Of a DNA stretch of 13,306 nucleotides, positions 1-7,459 are shown one piece after another. Within the stretch, counting starts at the first letter, position 1; every line of letters starts with the position of its first letter. Made by a program: the position numbers and the translations under genes. A model generated the notes under the pieces. It worked only from the letters and a program-made list of their open reading frames with translations. It did not search any database and had not been told where the DNA came from. Source of the DNA: Chromatiales bacterium (lineage in GTDB: Bacteria; Pseudomonadota; Gammaproteobacteria; Steroidobacterales; GCA-2729495); NCBI GenBank assembly GCA_030614035.1, contig JAUWKW010000013.1, positions 1 through 13,306 of the forward strand. The letters are read 5' to 3'.

Positions 1-1
1 A

Positions 2-94
2 AGCGAGTCGGCGAATCATGCCCGAGCGAAGCATGAGTTGGTGGCTGACAACTTCAGCTTCGGCGGGCACCTCTTTGAAGGTGGAAAGGGGTAG
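2..94 (+). CDS. Possible 3' end of an unidentified upstream gene (partial)
   Basis: An open frame enters from the left edge and ends at a TAG at 92-94, giving about 30 residues that finish in [14 protein letters not shown]. The composition looks protein-like (aromatic and glycine residues clustered near the end), and something must lie upstream of the following gap. I do not recognise the family. The FSFGG stretch loosely recalls the C-terminal FGFGG element of beta-ketoacyl synthases, but the asparagine and hydrophobic strand expected after it are missing, so I do not make that call. It could also be chance open sequence. Low confidence. Confidence 0.3.
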   Translation, partial: SESANHARAKHELVADNFSFGGHLFEGGKG

Positions 95-323
95 CTTAGA
101 CAGTCGCATATGCACTGGCCCTTGCAGGGAGCCGGTCTGACCCCATCGGCCGGCGACATTCTAACGGCAATCGCGGTGCAAGTCCCTGTTTGGCGGACCG
201 CAGGGCGCCCGCCAGAACCGAGCTCAGCCGCAGGTAGCGCACACTGCGACGGGCTACACGCTGCGGGTGTATTCGCGCGGTCGCCGTGGCAATATGCCGG
301 GAAGCTCAATTCGCGGAGGCCCT
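95..323. other. Intergenic stretch upstream of pssA
   Basis: This is 229 bases between the possible end of the upstream gene and the start of pssA. Short open frames cross it on both strands, but none has a ribosome-binding site or recognisable product. There is a weak 4-bp hairpin (CCCT, loop TGC, AGGG at 119-129) with no following T run, so it is not a convincing terminator. I found no clear sigma-70 promoter pair. The promoter of the pssA operon is expected here or further upstream, but I cannot place it. Confidence 0.4.
315..319 (+). promoter_or_regulatory. Ribosome binding site deciding the pssA start
   Basis: A full GGAGG lies four bases before the GTG at 324. The other in-frame starts, GTG at 267 and ATG at 294, have no Shine-Dalgarno-like sequence in front. 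The four-base spacing is on the short side but workable, and valS in this window shows the same spacing (GAGG, four bases, ATG). Confidence 0.55.
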
Positions 324-1124
324 GTGGAAGAGCAAGATAAGAAAAAGGGGCGGATACGCCGCCGCGGCATCTACCTGCTTCCCAATCTGTTGACCACGGC
401 AGCACTGTTCGCTGGTTTCTACGCAGTAGTTGCGGCAATCGACGGCAACTATCCAAGTGCAGCCGTTGCTATTTTTATTGCGCAGCTACTGGACGGCCTG
501 GACGGAAAGCTGGCACGCCTGACCAGAACCGAGTCCGACTTCGGTAAAGAATATGACAGCCTTTCGGACATGGTCGCGTTCGGTTTGGCGCCAGCGTTGG
601 TTGTATACCAATGGGGCGTCGAACGTTTGTCCGAATACGGCTGGATCTGGGGCAAACTGGGTTGGCTGGCTGCGTTTCTGTACGCGGTTGCGGCGGCGCT
701 GCGGCTGGCGCGGTTCAACGCGATGCCGGAAGATTCAGACCGACGTTTCTTCCAGGGATTGCCGAGTCCTCCGGCAGCCGCGCTGGTCGCCGGTATGGTC
801 TGGGTTGGCACCGTGCACCAATGGTCCGGCGGCTTCGCGCTCGCGTTGGCGTTTTCGATTACCGCGGCCGCAGGTGCCCTGATGATTTCGCGGTTTCCCT
901 ACTACAGTTTTAAAGAGATCAGTGGCCGCGGTCGGATCTCCTTTACCTATGCCTTCGTGGTCCCACTGATATTCATTTTGATTGCGCTGAATCCACCCAC
1001 CGTGTTGTTTTCGCTGGCCGGAACTTACGCAATATCAGGGCCGATCACGGCGCTGTGGCGCCTGCGAAGCGGCGCTGACTCAGCCAAACAGAGCTCCGGC
1101 ACTGCTCCGGGGGCCGGACCGTGA
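324..1124 (+). CDS. pssA: CDP-diacylglycerol--serine O-phosphatidyltransferase (membrane type)
   Basis: The enzyme makes phosphatidylserine from CDP-diacylglycerol and L-serine in the inner membrane, the first committed step to phosphatidylethanolamine. The CDP-alcohol phosphatidyltransferase signature DGx2ARx8Gx3Dx3D is complete: D60, G61, A64, R65, G74, D78 and D82 (numbered from the GTG at 324). The upstream D57-G58 extends it. The N-terminal RRRGIYLLPNLLTT and the internal FFQGLPSPPAAA are typical of PssA rather than of PgsA or cardiolipin-type members. Several hydrophobic membrane spans follow. This is the multi-spanning type II enzyme, not the peripheral phospholipase-D-like form of E. 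coli. The protein is 266 residues from the chosen start; ATG 294 or GTG 267 would add 10 or 19 residues but lack a ribosome-binding site. The stop overlaps the next gene in GTGA, so it heads a coupled four-gene operon. Family call is firm, start moderate. Confidence 0.93.
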   Translation: MEEQDKKKGRIRRRGIYLLPNLLTTAALFAGFYAVVAAIDGNYPSAAVAIFIAQLLDGLDGKLARLTRTESDFGKEYDSLSDMVAFGLAPALVVYQWGVERLSEYGWIWGKLGWLAAFLYAVAAALRLARFNAMPEDSDRRFFQGLPSPPAAALVAGMVWVGTVHQWSGGFALALAFSITAAAGALMISRFPYYSFKEISGRGRISFTYAFVVPLIFILIALNPPTVLFSLAGTYAISGPITALWRLRSGADSAKQSSGTAPGAGP

Positions 1125-1828
1125 GCGAGCCCGCCGCCAGATTGTCACCGCGCCAGCGCAAGCTGCTCGACGCAATGGGGATTGATATCTGGGTCAGTCC
1201 CGATCGTTTGGCGGACGTGCCGGCGGCCGACGGTGCCATCGGCGTCAGCGTTGGCGGTACCCCCGACCAGGACTGGATTGCATTGGAACAGGAGGTATTG
1301 AGCTGCACACGCTGCCCATTGCACCGTTCCCGCACCCAGGCCGTCTTCGGGGTTGGAAATTCGTCGGCAGATTGGCTGATCATCGGCGAGGCCCCCGGCG
1401 TTGAAGAGGACCGGCGCGGGGAACCGTTCGTCGGCCGTGCCGGGCAATTGCTGAACGAGATGCTTCGCGCTGCCGGGTTAACGCGCGAACAGGTCTATAT
1501 CGCTAATATCCTGAAGTGCCGACCACCCGAGAATCGTGACCCGCGACCGGAGGAAGTCAGCTGCTGCACTCCTTATCTGGAGCGCCAGATCAGCCATATC
1601 GCGCCGCGGTTGATTCTTGCCGTTGGGCGAATTGCGGCACAAAATCTACTCGGTGTCGACATGCCCCTGGGAAAAATGCGTGGCACGGTGTACCACTATG
1701 GATCGGGAGGCATTCCAGTCGTGGTGACTTATCATCCAGCCTACCTGCTTCGCAGTCCCAGCCAAAAGCGCAAAGTCTGGGAGGATCTCTTGCTGGCGCA
1801 GCAACTGCTACAGGACCTTAGTCGATGA
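1121..1828 (+). CDS. Family 4 uracil-DNA glycosylase (Fe-S) with psi-like N-terminal extension
   Basis: The protein removes uracil from DNA to start base excision repair. Cys62, Cys65, Cys133 and Cys149 match the CxxC...C-x15-C spacing of the 4Fe-4S cluster in family 4 enzymes. Motif GEAPG is at 89-93, followed by the typical PFVGRAGQLLN (about 103-113), and the second active-site motif HPAYLLR is at 205-211. Start is the GTG whose GTGA overlaps the pssA stop; the end overlaps rimI in ATGA. At 235 residues it is longer than a minimal family 4 enzyme because of about 55 extra N-terminal residues. These begin with a basic helix-like segment, RQRKLLDAMGIDIW (11-24), resembling the start of E. 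coli DNA polymerase III psi (HolD), then an Ala/Gly/Val/Asp-rich linker. Enzyme family is firm. The role of the extension is inferred. Some databases label such proteins 'phage SPO1 DNA polymerase-related', which is the same domain. Confidence 0.92.
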   Translation: MSEPAARLSPRQRKLLDAMGIDIWVSPDRLADVPAADGAIGVSVGGTPDQDWIALEQEVLSCTRCPLHRSRTQAVFGVGNSSADWLIIGEAPGVEEDRRGEPFVGRAGQLLNEMLRAAGLTREQVYIANILKCRPPENRDPRPEEVSCCTPYLERQISHIAPRLILAVGRIAAQNLLGVDMPLGKMRGTVYHYGSGGIPVVVTYHPAYLLRSPSQKRKVWEDLLLAQQLLQDLSR

Positions 1829-2304
1829 TCGCGGCCGTCCAAGATCTGGGACCAAGCATACGCGAAATGCAGTATGGCGATGTGCCGGCGATCGTTGCGA
1901 TTGAAGCCGATACGTACGCGTTTCCGTGGACCGCAACAATATTTCGGGATTGCCTGCTGGCCGGATACACCAGCCTGGTGCTTGAACACGCTGGTGGACT
2001 GCAGGGCTATGCGATCATGTCGCTGGCCGCGGCTGAGGCACACCTGCTGAACCTGTGCGTGGCCGGGCATTTGCGATGTCGCGGTTTCGGCAGACAGTTG
2101 CTGCACCAACTGCTGGGTCAGGCACGAAGCGCGCGCGCCGAGCGAATCTACCTCGAAGTACGTCCAACCAACCAGGCTGCGCTGGAGATGTATCGCCAAG
2201 CCGGATTCGTCGAACTGGGAATTCGCCGAAACTACTATCGGTCGCTGGCCGGTCGCGAAGACGCAATGGTCCTGGTGCGTCGCCTGAATGAAATCCGCGC
2301 ATAG
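1825..2304 (+). CDS. rimI: Ribosomal protein S18 alanine N-acetyltransferase
   Basis: A GNAT-fold enzyme that transfers acetyl from acetyl-CoA to the N-terminal alanine of ribosomal protein S18. The acetyl-CoA loop RxxGxG is R84-C-R-G-F-G89. The following EVRPTNQAALEMYRQAGF (111-128) is the RimI-type C-terminal core with its glutamate at 111, and NYY (136-138) followed by EDAMVL matches the tyrosine region of RimI. FPW near residue 34 is also typical. The length (159) fits RimI (about 150). The ATG overlaps the glycosylase stop (ATGA) and has AGGA nine bases upstream. A shorter start at ATG 1867 is possible because the first 14 residues are not needed for the fold. The 3' end overlaps the transporter gene by 17 bases. 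In E. coli rimI directly follows holD; here it directly follows the glycosylase. Confidence 0.92.
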   Translation: MIAAVQDLGPSIREMQYGDVPAIVAIEADTYAFPWTATIFRDCLLAGYTSLVLEHAGGLQGYAIMSLAAAEAHLLNLCVAGHLRCRGFGRQLLHQLLGQARSARAERIYLEVRPTNQAALEMYRQAGFVELGIRRNYYRSLAGREDAMVLVRRLNEIRA

Positions 2305-3541
2305 CCGTTTATCGGTCATTAGCTGGGCGCTCTACGACTGGGCCAATTCGGCATTTTCTCTGACTGTGGTTACGGCCTTTGTACCGGTGCTGCTGGCCCA
2401 ATATTGGAACGATGGCGCCGCGTCCACGGTCACCACTTTCCGGCTCGGCTGGGCGAATGCGCTCGCCAGTCTGGTAATTGCGCTGATAGCACCGATCATA
2501 GGCGCCATTGCTGATCGGGCGAGTCGCCGCAAAGGGTTACTGCTGGTATTTGCTGCGCTGGGCGTGATCATGACCGGCGCACTCTTTTTCGTCGCTCAGG
2601 GTCAGTGGTTCATCGCGGTGGCCTTGTATGTCTTTGCATCAATCGGATTCGCCGGCAGCAATTCACTTTACGACGCATTACTAATTGCAGTTTCCACAGA
2701 AGAAGACTTCGACCGGATATCAGCTCTTGGATACGCTTACGGTTATCTCGGCGGTGCTTTGCTGTTTACGCTGAATGTGCTGATGGTTGCAAACCCGGGT
2801 TGGTTTGGTCTCGCTTCAGATGTCGAAGCGGTGCGATTGGCGTTTTTGCTGGTGGCAATCTGGTGGGCCGTTTTCAGTATTCCGTTGCTGCTGTTCGTGC
2901 CGGAAGACCGGACCGCCGCACAATCAGTTGCGCATTCGGTGGTCGATGGTTTGCGGCAGCTTAAAAAGACACTGGCAAAAGTGCGGTCGCATCGCGATAC
3001 GGTAGTTTTCCTGCTGGCCTATTGGCTGTATATCGACGGCGTTTATACGATCATCAAAATGGCGGTCGACTATGGTTTATCGCAGGGATTGAACATGGAT
3101 GACCTGATCCAGGCCGTGCTGATTACCAACTACATCGGTTTCCCGGCAGCACTGGCGTTCGGCGCATTTGGTGCCCGGTTCGGCGCTAAGCGTGGAATTA
3201 TCCTGGCGCTTTGTGTCTACCTGCTTGCAACGGCGATGGCGCCTTTCATAAATACAGAGGCGGAGTTCTATGCACTCGCGATCGCGATCGGGTTGGTACA
3301 GGGCGGTGTGCAGAGCCTGAGCAGGTCGCTATTCGCGCGGCTTATACCTGTTGGACAAACCGCGGAATTTTTCGGCTTTTACAACATGCTGGGCAAATTC
3401 GCGGCGATTCTCGGGCCGGCGATGGCCGGGGTTGTAGCTTTAGCCACGGGCAGCCAACGGATCGGCATCCTGTCGATCATCGTGTTATTTATTGCAGGCT
3501 TGGCAGTACTGACCCGCGTTCGGGTCCCGCCGGCAGCTTAA
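2288..3541 (+). CDS. MFS transporter, UMF1 / Atg22-like family
   Basis: A 417-residue inner-membrane protein with about twelve hydrophobic spans. The opening WALYDWANSAFS (13-24) is the hallmark of the UMF1/Atg22-like branch of the major facilitator superfamily. The loop between spans 2 and 3, GAIADRASRRKGL (72-84), is the MFS motif A. A cytoplasmic-looking charged stretch (about residues 215-238, DGLRQLKKTLAKVRSHR) separates the two halves. Yeast Atg22 exports amino acids from the vacuole, but the substrate of bacterial members is generally unknown and nothing here identifies it. The start lies inside the rimI 3' end (17-base overlap) and has no clear Shine-Dalgarno, so translation probably depends on coupling to rimI. 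Its TAA shares the bases TTAA with the stop of the convergent transglutaminase gene. Family confident; function unknown. Confidence 0.88.
   Translation: MKSAHSRLSVISWALYDWANSAFSLTVVTAFVPVLLAQYWNDGAASTVTTFRLGWANALASLVIALIAPIIGAIADRASRRKGLLLVFAALGVIMTGALFFVAQGQWFIAVALYVFASIGFAGSNSLYDALLIAVSTEEDFDRISALGYAYGYLGGALLFTLNVLMVANPGWFGLASDVEAVRLAFLLVAIWWAVFSIPLLLFVPEDRTAAQSVAHSVVDGLRQLKKTLAKVRSHRDTVVFLLAYWLYIDGVYTIIKMAVDYGLSQGLNMDDLIQAVLITNYIGFPAALAFGAFGARFGAKRGIILALCVYLLATAMAPFINTEAEFYALAIAIGLVQGGVQSLSRSLFARLIPVGQTAEFFGFYNMLGKFAAILGPAMAGVVALATGSQRIGILSIIVLFIAGLAVLTRVRVPPAA
3538..3541. other. Shared TTAA carrying both convergent stop codons
   Basis: Bases 3539-3541 read TAA on the plus strand and end the MFS gene. 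Bases 3538-3540 read TAA on the minus strand and end the transglutaminase gene. The two operons therefore have no bases between them. Any transcription terminator must lie inside the opposite gene. Confidence 0.95.
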
Positions 3542-5517
3542 TCGGGCTGGCGGCGTCGACTGGGCCGAAAGCGTCGGATTCGCTCGGTGAACTCGGCCAG
3601 ACGATCAGCAGCGGTCATTCCCTCGTAGCGCAATTGCAGGTAGAGGGCGTTGATCGCCACAATATCCCCGGCCAGATCCGGACGAACGCCAATCACCGCG
3701 CGGGCAAAATCGCTTGGACCTTCAGCCGGCTGCGGACCTCTGCCGATGTTGGCCAGCCGATTACAGAATCGCCGATACTGCCGCAAAACCGGGTCGACCG
3801 GACGAACCCCGGCCCGACCGAGCATGAACGCCAGCGCAGCCAGAAACACCGCGCAGCTGGTCATCATTGCAGCGACCAGGTCTGACCAGGAGGGCTTCGT
3901 AAAGCCCAGCGACTGCAGCAAGCTGCGTTGCACTTCCGGGCCAAATCCCAATACCCACTGGTTCCAGGCAGCATTGACCGCATCCCAGCTCAAGACCAGC
4001 CGGTTCAGCACGGGATTACCCCGCAGGCCTCGAATGCCATCACGTTCGCCGGCCGGTAGCGCCTCCTCCAGACCGTATTCGATGCGTTCAGGCGCCACCG
4101 CCGCGGTTGGGTCGAAGCGCAGCCAGGCACCGTCGAGCCACACTTCGGTCCAGGCGTGCGCGTTCGATTGGCGCACGATCCAGTAATCCGCCAGCGGGTT
4201 TCTTTCGGCGCCCTGGTACCCGGTGACCAGGCGCGCTGGGATGCCGGCGGCACGCGCCAGCACGGCAAAAGCCGATGCATAATGCTCACAAAAGCCTTTC
4301 CGGGTTTCGAACAGGAATTCATCGACCGGGTTGTCACCCAGGAGCTGGGGTGAAAGAGTGTAATAAAAAGCTTCCCGCCGGAACATTCTCAGTAGCTCCA
4401 TCAAATAAGCACGATCGCTGGTGGCGGCGCGGCGCAAGCGCTGCGCCATCGCCACGCTATTTGGATTGCTGGCCGGTGGCAGGAATGTGTTCGCCTGAAG
4501 ATACCGTGGGTGCTCGTCAATTCGGTTGATGCCGCCGGTGACCGAGCCGGCACGATACGCGATCCGTTGACGGATCGGAGTTTGGTTCATCAACTGATAC
4601 CCACCGGCAAGATACCCGCGCGGCGCGTCCCATTGCACGGGCGTTTCCAGGGCCAGTAACCAGCGGCGCCCGTGTGGCTCCAGGATCAGTTCATAGTTGA
4701 CGGTCGCAGCATGTCCCGGTGTAGCGGCGTCCGCTCTCGGGCGCAGCCCCCGATCTCGCCATGCCCAGCTGCGTCCATTGAAGAAACTCATTACCGGCCC
4801 GCGCCAGTAGCGTTCCCGGGGTTCGGGCACGGCCGATTCAAAACGCACACGAAAGGCCACAGCGTCGGAGCGGCTCAGGCTGGAAATGTCGCCTGGATTG
4901 ACCGTATCACTTAAGCCCGTGATCCCGCTGCCGCCGCCGGCTGGCAGGGCCCAGAATGGGCCCGGTACGCGGGGGAACAGAAAGAAAAGCAGCAACATTA
5001 ACGGTATCGCCTGTGCGATAAGCACCATCGCATGCATCAAGCTTCGGCGCGGTGGAAACGGTGGCCCGCGGACGCTTGATTGCAGCAGCGCGCAAATCGT
5101 AAAAGTCGTGCCGAGCAGCAGTAGGCCGACTGACCAGATCGCCTGTTCGCGCAGGAATGCGGCGAACAGCAGAAAAAAACATATCAACGCGACAATGGCC
5201 TGGTCGCGTTCGGCCCGGGTCTCGAGCAACTTCAGTCCAACCATGACCAGTAACAGGGCCGTACCCGCCTGGACACCGCTGATGCGCCGGTATGTCCAGA
5301 TGACCGCGATAAGACCAAACAGTGCCAGCGGGATGCGCAGCCAGCCGGACGGCAAACTCCAGCGACGTTGCTCGGCAAACAGCCGCCAGGTCGCGATGCT
5401 CAGCACCAGTGCGATGATCCACGGACTTACGAACGGAAAATGCGGCGCACTGGCGACAAGCATCGCGCCAATCAGCCAGGCAATGCGAACGACGTCACCG
5501 GTTGCTGCCGCATTCAT
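3538..5517 (-). CDS. TgpA-type transglutaminase-like membrane protein (DUF3488)
   Basis: A 659-residue inner-membrane protein with a large periplasmic transglutaminase-like domain. The N-terminal part (about residues 10-182) has a cluster of membrane spans (DUF3488), ending in FPRVPGPFWALP. The family-typical GLSD..NPGDIS.LS.SDAVAFRVRF follows at 201-226. The papain-like triad is visible: Cys410 in GFCEHYASA, His454 in NAHAWTEVW and Asp469 in FDPTAA. A last membrane span lies at about 546-568, then a C-terminal soluble tail. P. aeruginosa TgpA of this type was reported to be essential; the substrate is not settled. The start is ATG 5517, overlapping the DUF58 stop (ATGA), with AGGAA eight bases upstream. 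Upstream in-frame starts would run into DUF58. It is the last gene of the minus-strand train and ends at the shared TTAA. Confidence 0.92.
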   Translation of the reverse strand: MNAAATGDVVRIAWLIGAMLVASAPHFPFVSPWIIALVLSIATWRLFAEQRRWSLPSGWLRIPLALFGLIAVIWTYRRISGVQAGTALLLVMVGLKLLETRAERDQAIVALICFFLLFAAFLREQAIWSVGLLLLGTTFTICALLQSSVRGPPFPPRRSLMHAMVLIAQAIPLMLLLFFLFPRVPGPFWALPAGGGSGITGLSDTVNPGDISSLSRSDAVAFRVRFESAVPEPRERYWRGPVMSFFNGRSWAWRDRGLRPRADAATPGHAATVNYELILEPHGRRWLLALETPVQWDAPRGYLAGGYQLMNQTPIRQRIAYRAGSVTGGINRIDEHPRYLQANTFLPPASNPNSVAMAQRLRRAATSDRAYLMELLRMFRREAFYYTLSPQLLGDNPVDEFLFETRKGFCEHYASAFAVLARAAGIPARLVTGYQGAERNPLADYWIVRQSNAHAWTEVWLDGAWLRFDPTAAVAPERIEYGLEEALPAGERDGIRGLRGNPVLNRLVLSWDAVNAAWNQWVLGFGPEVQRSLLQSLGFTKPSWSDLVAAMMTSCAVFLAALAFMLGRAGVRPVDPVLRQYRRFCNRLANIGRGPQPAEGPSDFARAVIGVRPDLAGDIVAINALYLQLRYEGMTAADRLAEFTERIRRFRPSRRRQPD

Positions 5518-6527
5518 GCCGATGGTTCCTGGCTTGCGCCGTCGTCCGTCTGCCCAAATGTCGCCAACTGTCGCAGGCATTGGTGCACGTGCTGCTCGCC
5601 GCGCTGAGGTGCTATCGCGCTGCCTGGCAACCGCAAGCCAAAAGCTTGTCGCTCCCGATGTGCGTCGAGCACCAGTCGGGTAAGCATCGACAAACGGCTC
5701 TCGGTGTTCGCGGCAGCGACGGCATTCCATTCGATCCACAGCGGCTGCCGACCGCCTTCACGATACTCCTTGACGAGCAGAGTGCCGAGGCGAGCCACAC
5801 TCTTCCACGCGACGCGCCGAGGAGAATCGCCGGGACGAAATTCGCGCAGCCCGGAAAATTCGTCGTCACCAGACTGTTGTTGGCCGCCTGCATCCTGCGC
5901 GCTGGAAAGCACATCGAGTGGCGGCGAAGAATCGGCCGGTTTCGGGTAGACCAGCGCGGTTGTATCCAGGTTTATCCACGCCCAGGCTCGCAGCAACCCC
6001 AGAGGAAAAGTGGTGCTGACCGCCAGCCGTGGCGTTTGCATCCAACCTCTGCTTGGTGCGTCCAACGGCAACGAAAAGCGCGCATCGGACAGCGGGCCAA
6101 TGTCGACGTAGCGCGGGGATGACCGGTCCCAGGCGACGCGAATTTGCCAACGGTGCATTGTGCGCGAGTTGCCCGCAATAAATCTGAATTGCGCTTGTTG
6201 CCCGGCGAAGACCGGAGCAACACCCTGAAAGTCCAATCGGAGCCCAACGAGATTGCGGTGGCAGTGATGCATGGTAACCAGGCCGATGCCGGTTAGCAGG
6301 AAGGTCAGTGCAAAACCCATGTTGTTGTTGTAGTTCATCGAACCGAGCAACAAAACGAAAACGGTCAGCGCGTATGCGAGCCCGGTTCTGGTCGGCAGGA
6401 TGTAAATGCGACGGCGCGCCAGTTCGAGGCGCTGCGGGTCGACGCCCTGGCGGCGTCGCGCCCATCGCCGGCCCCGGTCGCCGATCTGGGCGGCCGCGTA
6501 TTGCCAGGGAAGCCGCAGCACGCTCAA
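5514..6527 (-). CDS. DUF58 domain protein of the MoxR module
   Basis: A 337-residue protein with two hydrophobic spans near the N terminus (about 46-64 and 69-86), separated by NYNNNMG, then a soluble domain. The DUF58 core is clear: FSGLREFRPGDSPRRVAWKS (224-243) followed by LLVKEYREGG (250-259). DUF58 proteins are regular partners of MoxR ATPases and transglutaminase-like membrane proteins; their biochemical role is unknown, though part of the fold resembles von Willebrand A domains. The start is a TTG at 6527 overlapping the MoxR stop (TTGA). A GTG two codons later is an alternative. There is no good Shine-Dalgarno, so translation is probably coupled to the ATPase gene. The end overlaps the transglutaminase start by four bases. 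Family call is firm; function stays at module level. Confidence 0.9.
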   Translation of the reverse strand: MSVLRLPWQYAAAQIGDRGRRWARRRQGVDPQRLELARRRIYILPTRTGLAYALTVFVLLLGSMNYNNNMGFALTFLLTGIGLVTMHHCHRNLVGLRLDFQGVAPVFAGQQAQFRFIAGNSRTMHRWQIRVAWDRSSPRYVDIGPLSDARFSLPLDAPSRGWMQTPRLAVSTTFPLGLLRAWAWINLDTTALVYPKPADSSPPLDVLSSAQDAGGQQQSGDDEFSGLREFRPGDSPRRVAWKSVARLGTLLVKEYREGGRQPLWIEWNAVAAANTESRLSMLTRLVLDAHRERQAFGLRLPGSAIAPQRGEQHVHQCLRQLATFGQTDDGASQEPSA

Positions 6528-7459
6528 GGAATGGGCACCGAATCCAGCACGAACTGACCGGACTGCCGCTCGGCAGTATCAACTTCGGCTCTCAGGCGCA
6601 GGCGATGCCCTGCGACCGCCGGGAACACCGCCTGCACGTCTTCCGGGTGTACACCGGCATGTCCGCAGATCAATGCCCAGGCGCGGGCTGCGCTGATCAA
6701 ATCAACGGACGCCCGGGGCGACAGTCCAAGTTCAAACTCCGCTGCCGAACGCGTAAACCGGACAAGGGCCTGCACGTAGTCCAACAGCGCATCAGAAACC
6801 GCAATTTGCCGGGTTGCTGCTCGCATTTCGATCAGGCTGGCATCACCAACCAAAGGCTCCAGCTGATCCAGTAAGTTGCGTCGGTCGTCGCCGCAAAGCA
6901 ATTTGCGCTCCAGTTCTTCGGCCGGATAGCCCAGCCCGATGCGCATTAAAAAACGGTCCAGCTGGGACTCGGGTAACGGGAAGGTACCGATCTGATAAAC
7001 CGGGTTCTGCGTCGCGATCACGAAAAACGGACTGGGTAAGGCGTAGGTTTCGCCATCTACCGTGACCTGGTGCTCCTCCATGGCTTCCAGCAGGGCGCTT
7101 TGTGATTTGGGTGTCGCCCGATTTATTTCGTCGGCGAGTATCAGCTGGGCAAACAGCGGTCCTTTGTGGAATTGAAATCTGGCTTCGGTCTGCTGGTATA
7201 TGGTCACCCCGATCACGTCGGCCGGCATCAGGTCACTGGTGAACTGGATACGGCTGAAACTGAGATCCAGCACCACAGCGAGCGAACGGGCCAGCAGCGT
7301 TTTGCCGACTCCGGGAACGTCTTCTATCAGCAAATGCCCGCCGGCGAGCACGCAGGCCAGCGCCAGCCGAATCTCATCGTCCTTACCGAGGATGACCTGG
7401 CCAACCTCGTCAGTCAGTTTGTCGGCGACGGCGGTCGCCTGATGAATCGCAGCATTCAT
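6524..7459 (-). CDS. MoxR-family AAA+ ATPase
   Basis: A 311-residue cytoplasmic AAA+ ATPase, the size usual for MoxR proteins. The Walker A region EDVPGVGKT is at 46-54 with Lys53 and Thr54. Walker B LILADE is at 106-111, and the sensor 1 region FFVIATQNP at 145-153. The MoxR-typical GTFPLPESQLDRFL follows at 158-171, and the C-terminal lid includes SPRASVDLISAARAWA. MoxR ATPases act as chaperone-like remodelling or metal-insertion factors, and this branch is usually encoded with DUF58 and transglutaminase genes, as here. ATG 7459 has GGGGAG nine bases upstream. The gene begins 37 bases after the valS stop, with no T-tailed hairpin between, so it may be read from the valS transcript. The client protein cannot be told from the sequence. 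Confidence 0.93.
   Translation of the reverse strand: MNAAIHQATAVADKLTDEVGQVILGKDDEIRLALACVLAGGHLLIEDVPGVGKTLLARSLAVVLDLSFSRIQFTSDLMPADVIGVTIYQQTEARFQFHKGPLFAQLILADEINRATPKSQSALLEAMEEHQVTVDGETYALPSPFFVIATQNPVYQIGTFPLPESQLDRFLMRIGLGYPAEELERKLLCGDDRRNLLDQLEPLVGDASLIEMRAATRQIAVSDALLDYVQALVRFTRSAAEFELGLSPRASVDLISAARAWALICGHAGVHPEDVQAVFPAVAGHRLRLRAEVDTAERQSGQFVLDSVPIP

Noticed and set aside
119..129. CCCT-TGC-AGGG inverted repeat as a terminator
   Set aside because: Only a 4-bp stem and no T run; likely chance in GC-rich sequence.
16..456. 146-codon minus-strand open frame antisense to the pssA start
   Set aside because: No ribosome-binding site or family features, and it overlaps conserved PssA sequence.
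3284..3292. GCGATCGC-type palindrome repeat
   Set aside because: A single chance occurrence inside the transporter gene; no pattern of repeats elsewhere in the window.
4886..5683. 265-codon plus-strand open frame across the transglutaminase and DUF58 genes
   Set aside because: It lies fully antisense to two well-supported genes, has a low-complexity Arg/Ser/Pro-rich product and no recognisable domain; a GC-driven shadow.
5518..5739. Upstream extension of the transglutaminase frame inside DUF58
   Set aside because: It would overlap DUF58 by over 200 bases with non-membrane Arg-rich sequence; ATG 5517 in an ATGA overlap with AGGAA upstream is the better start.
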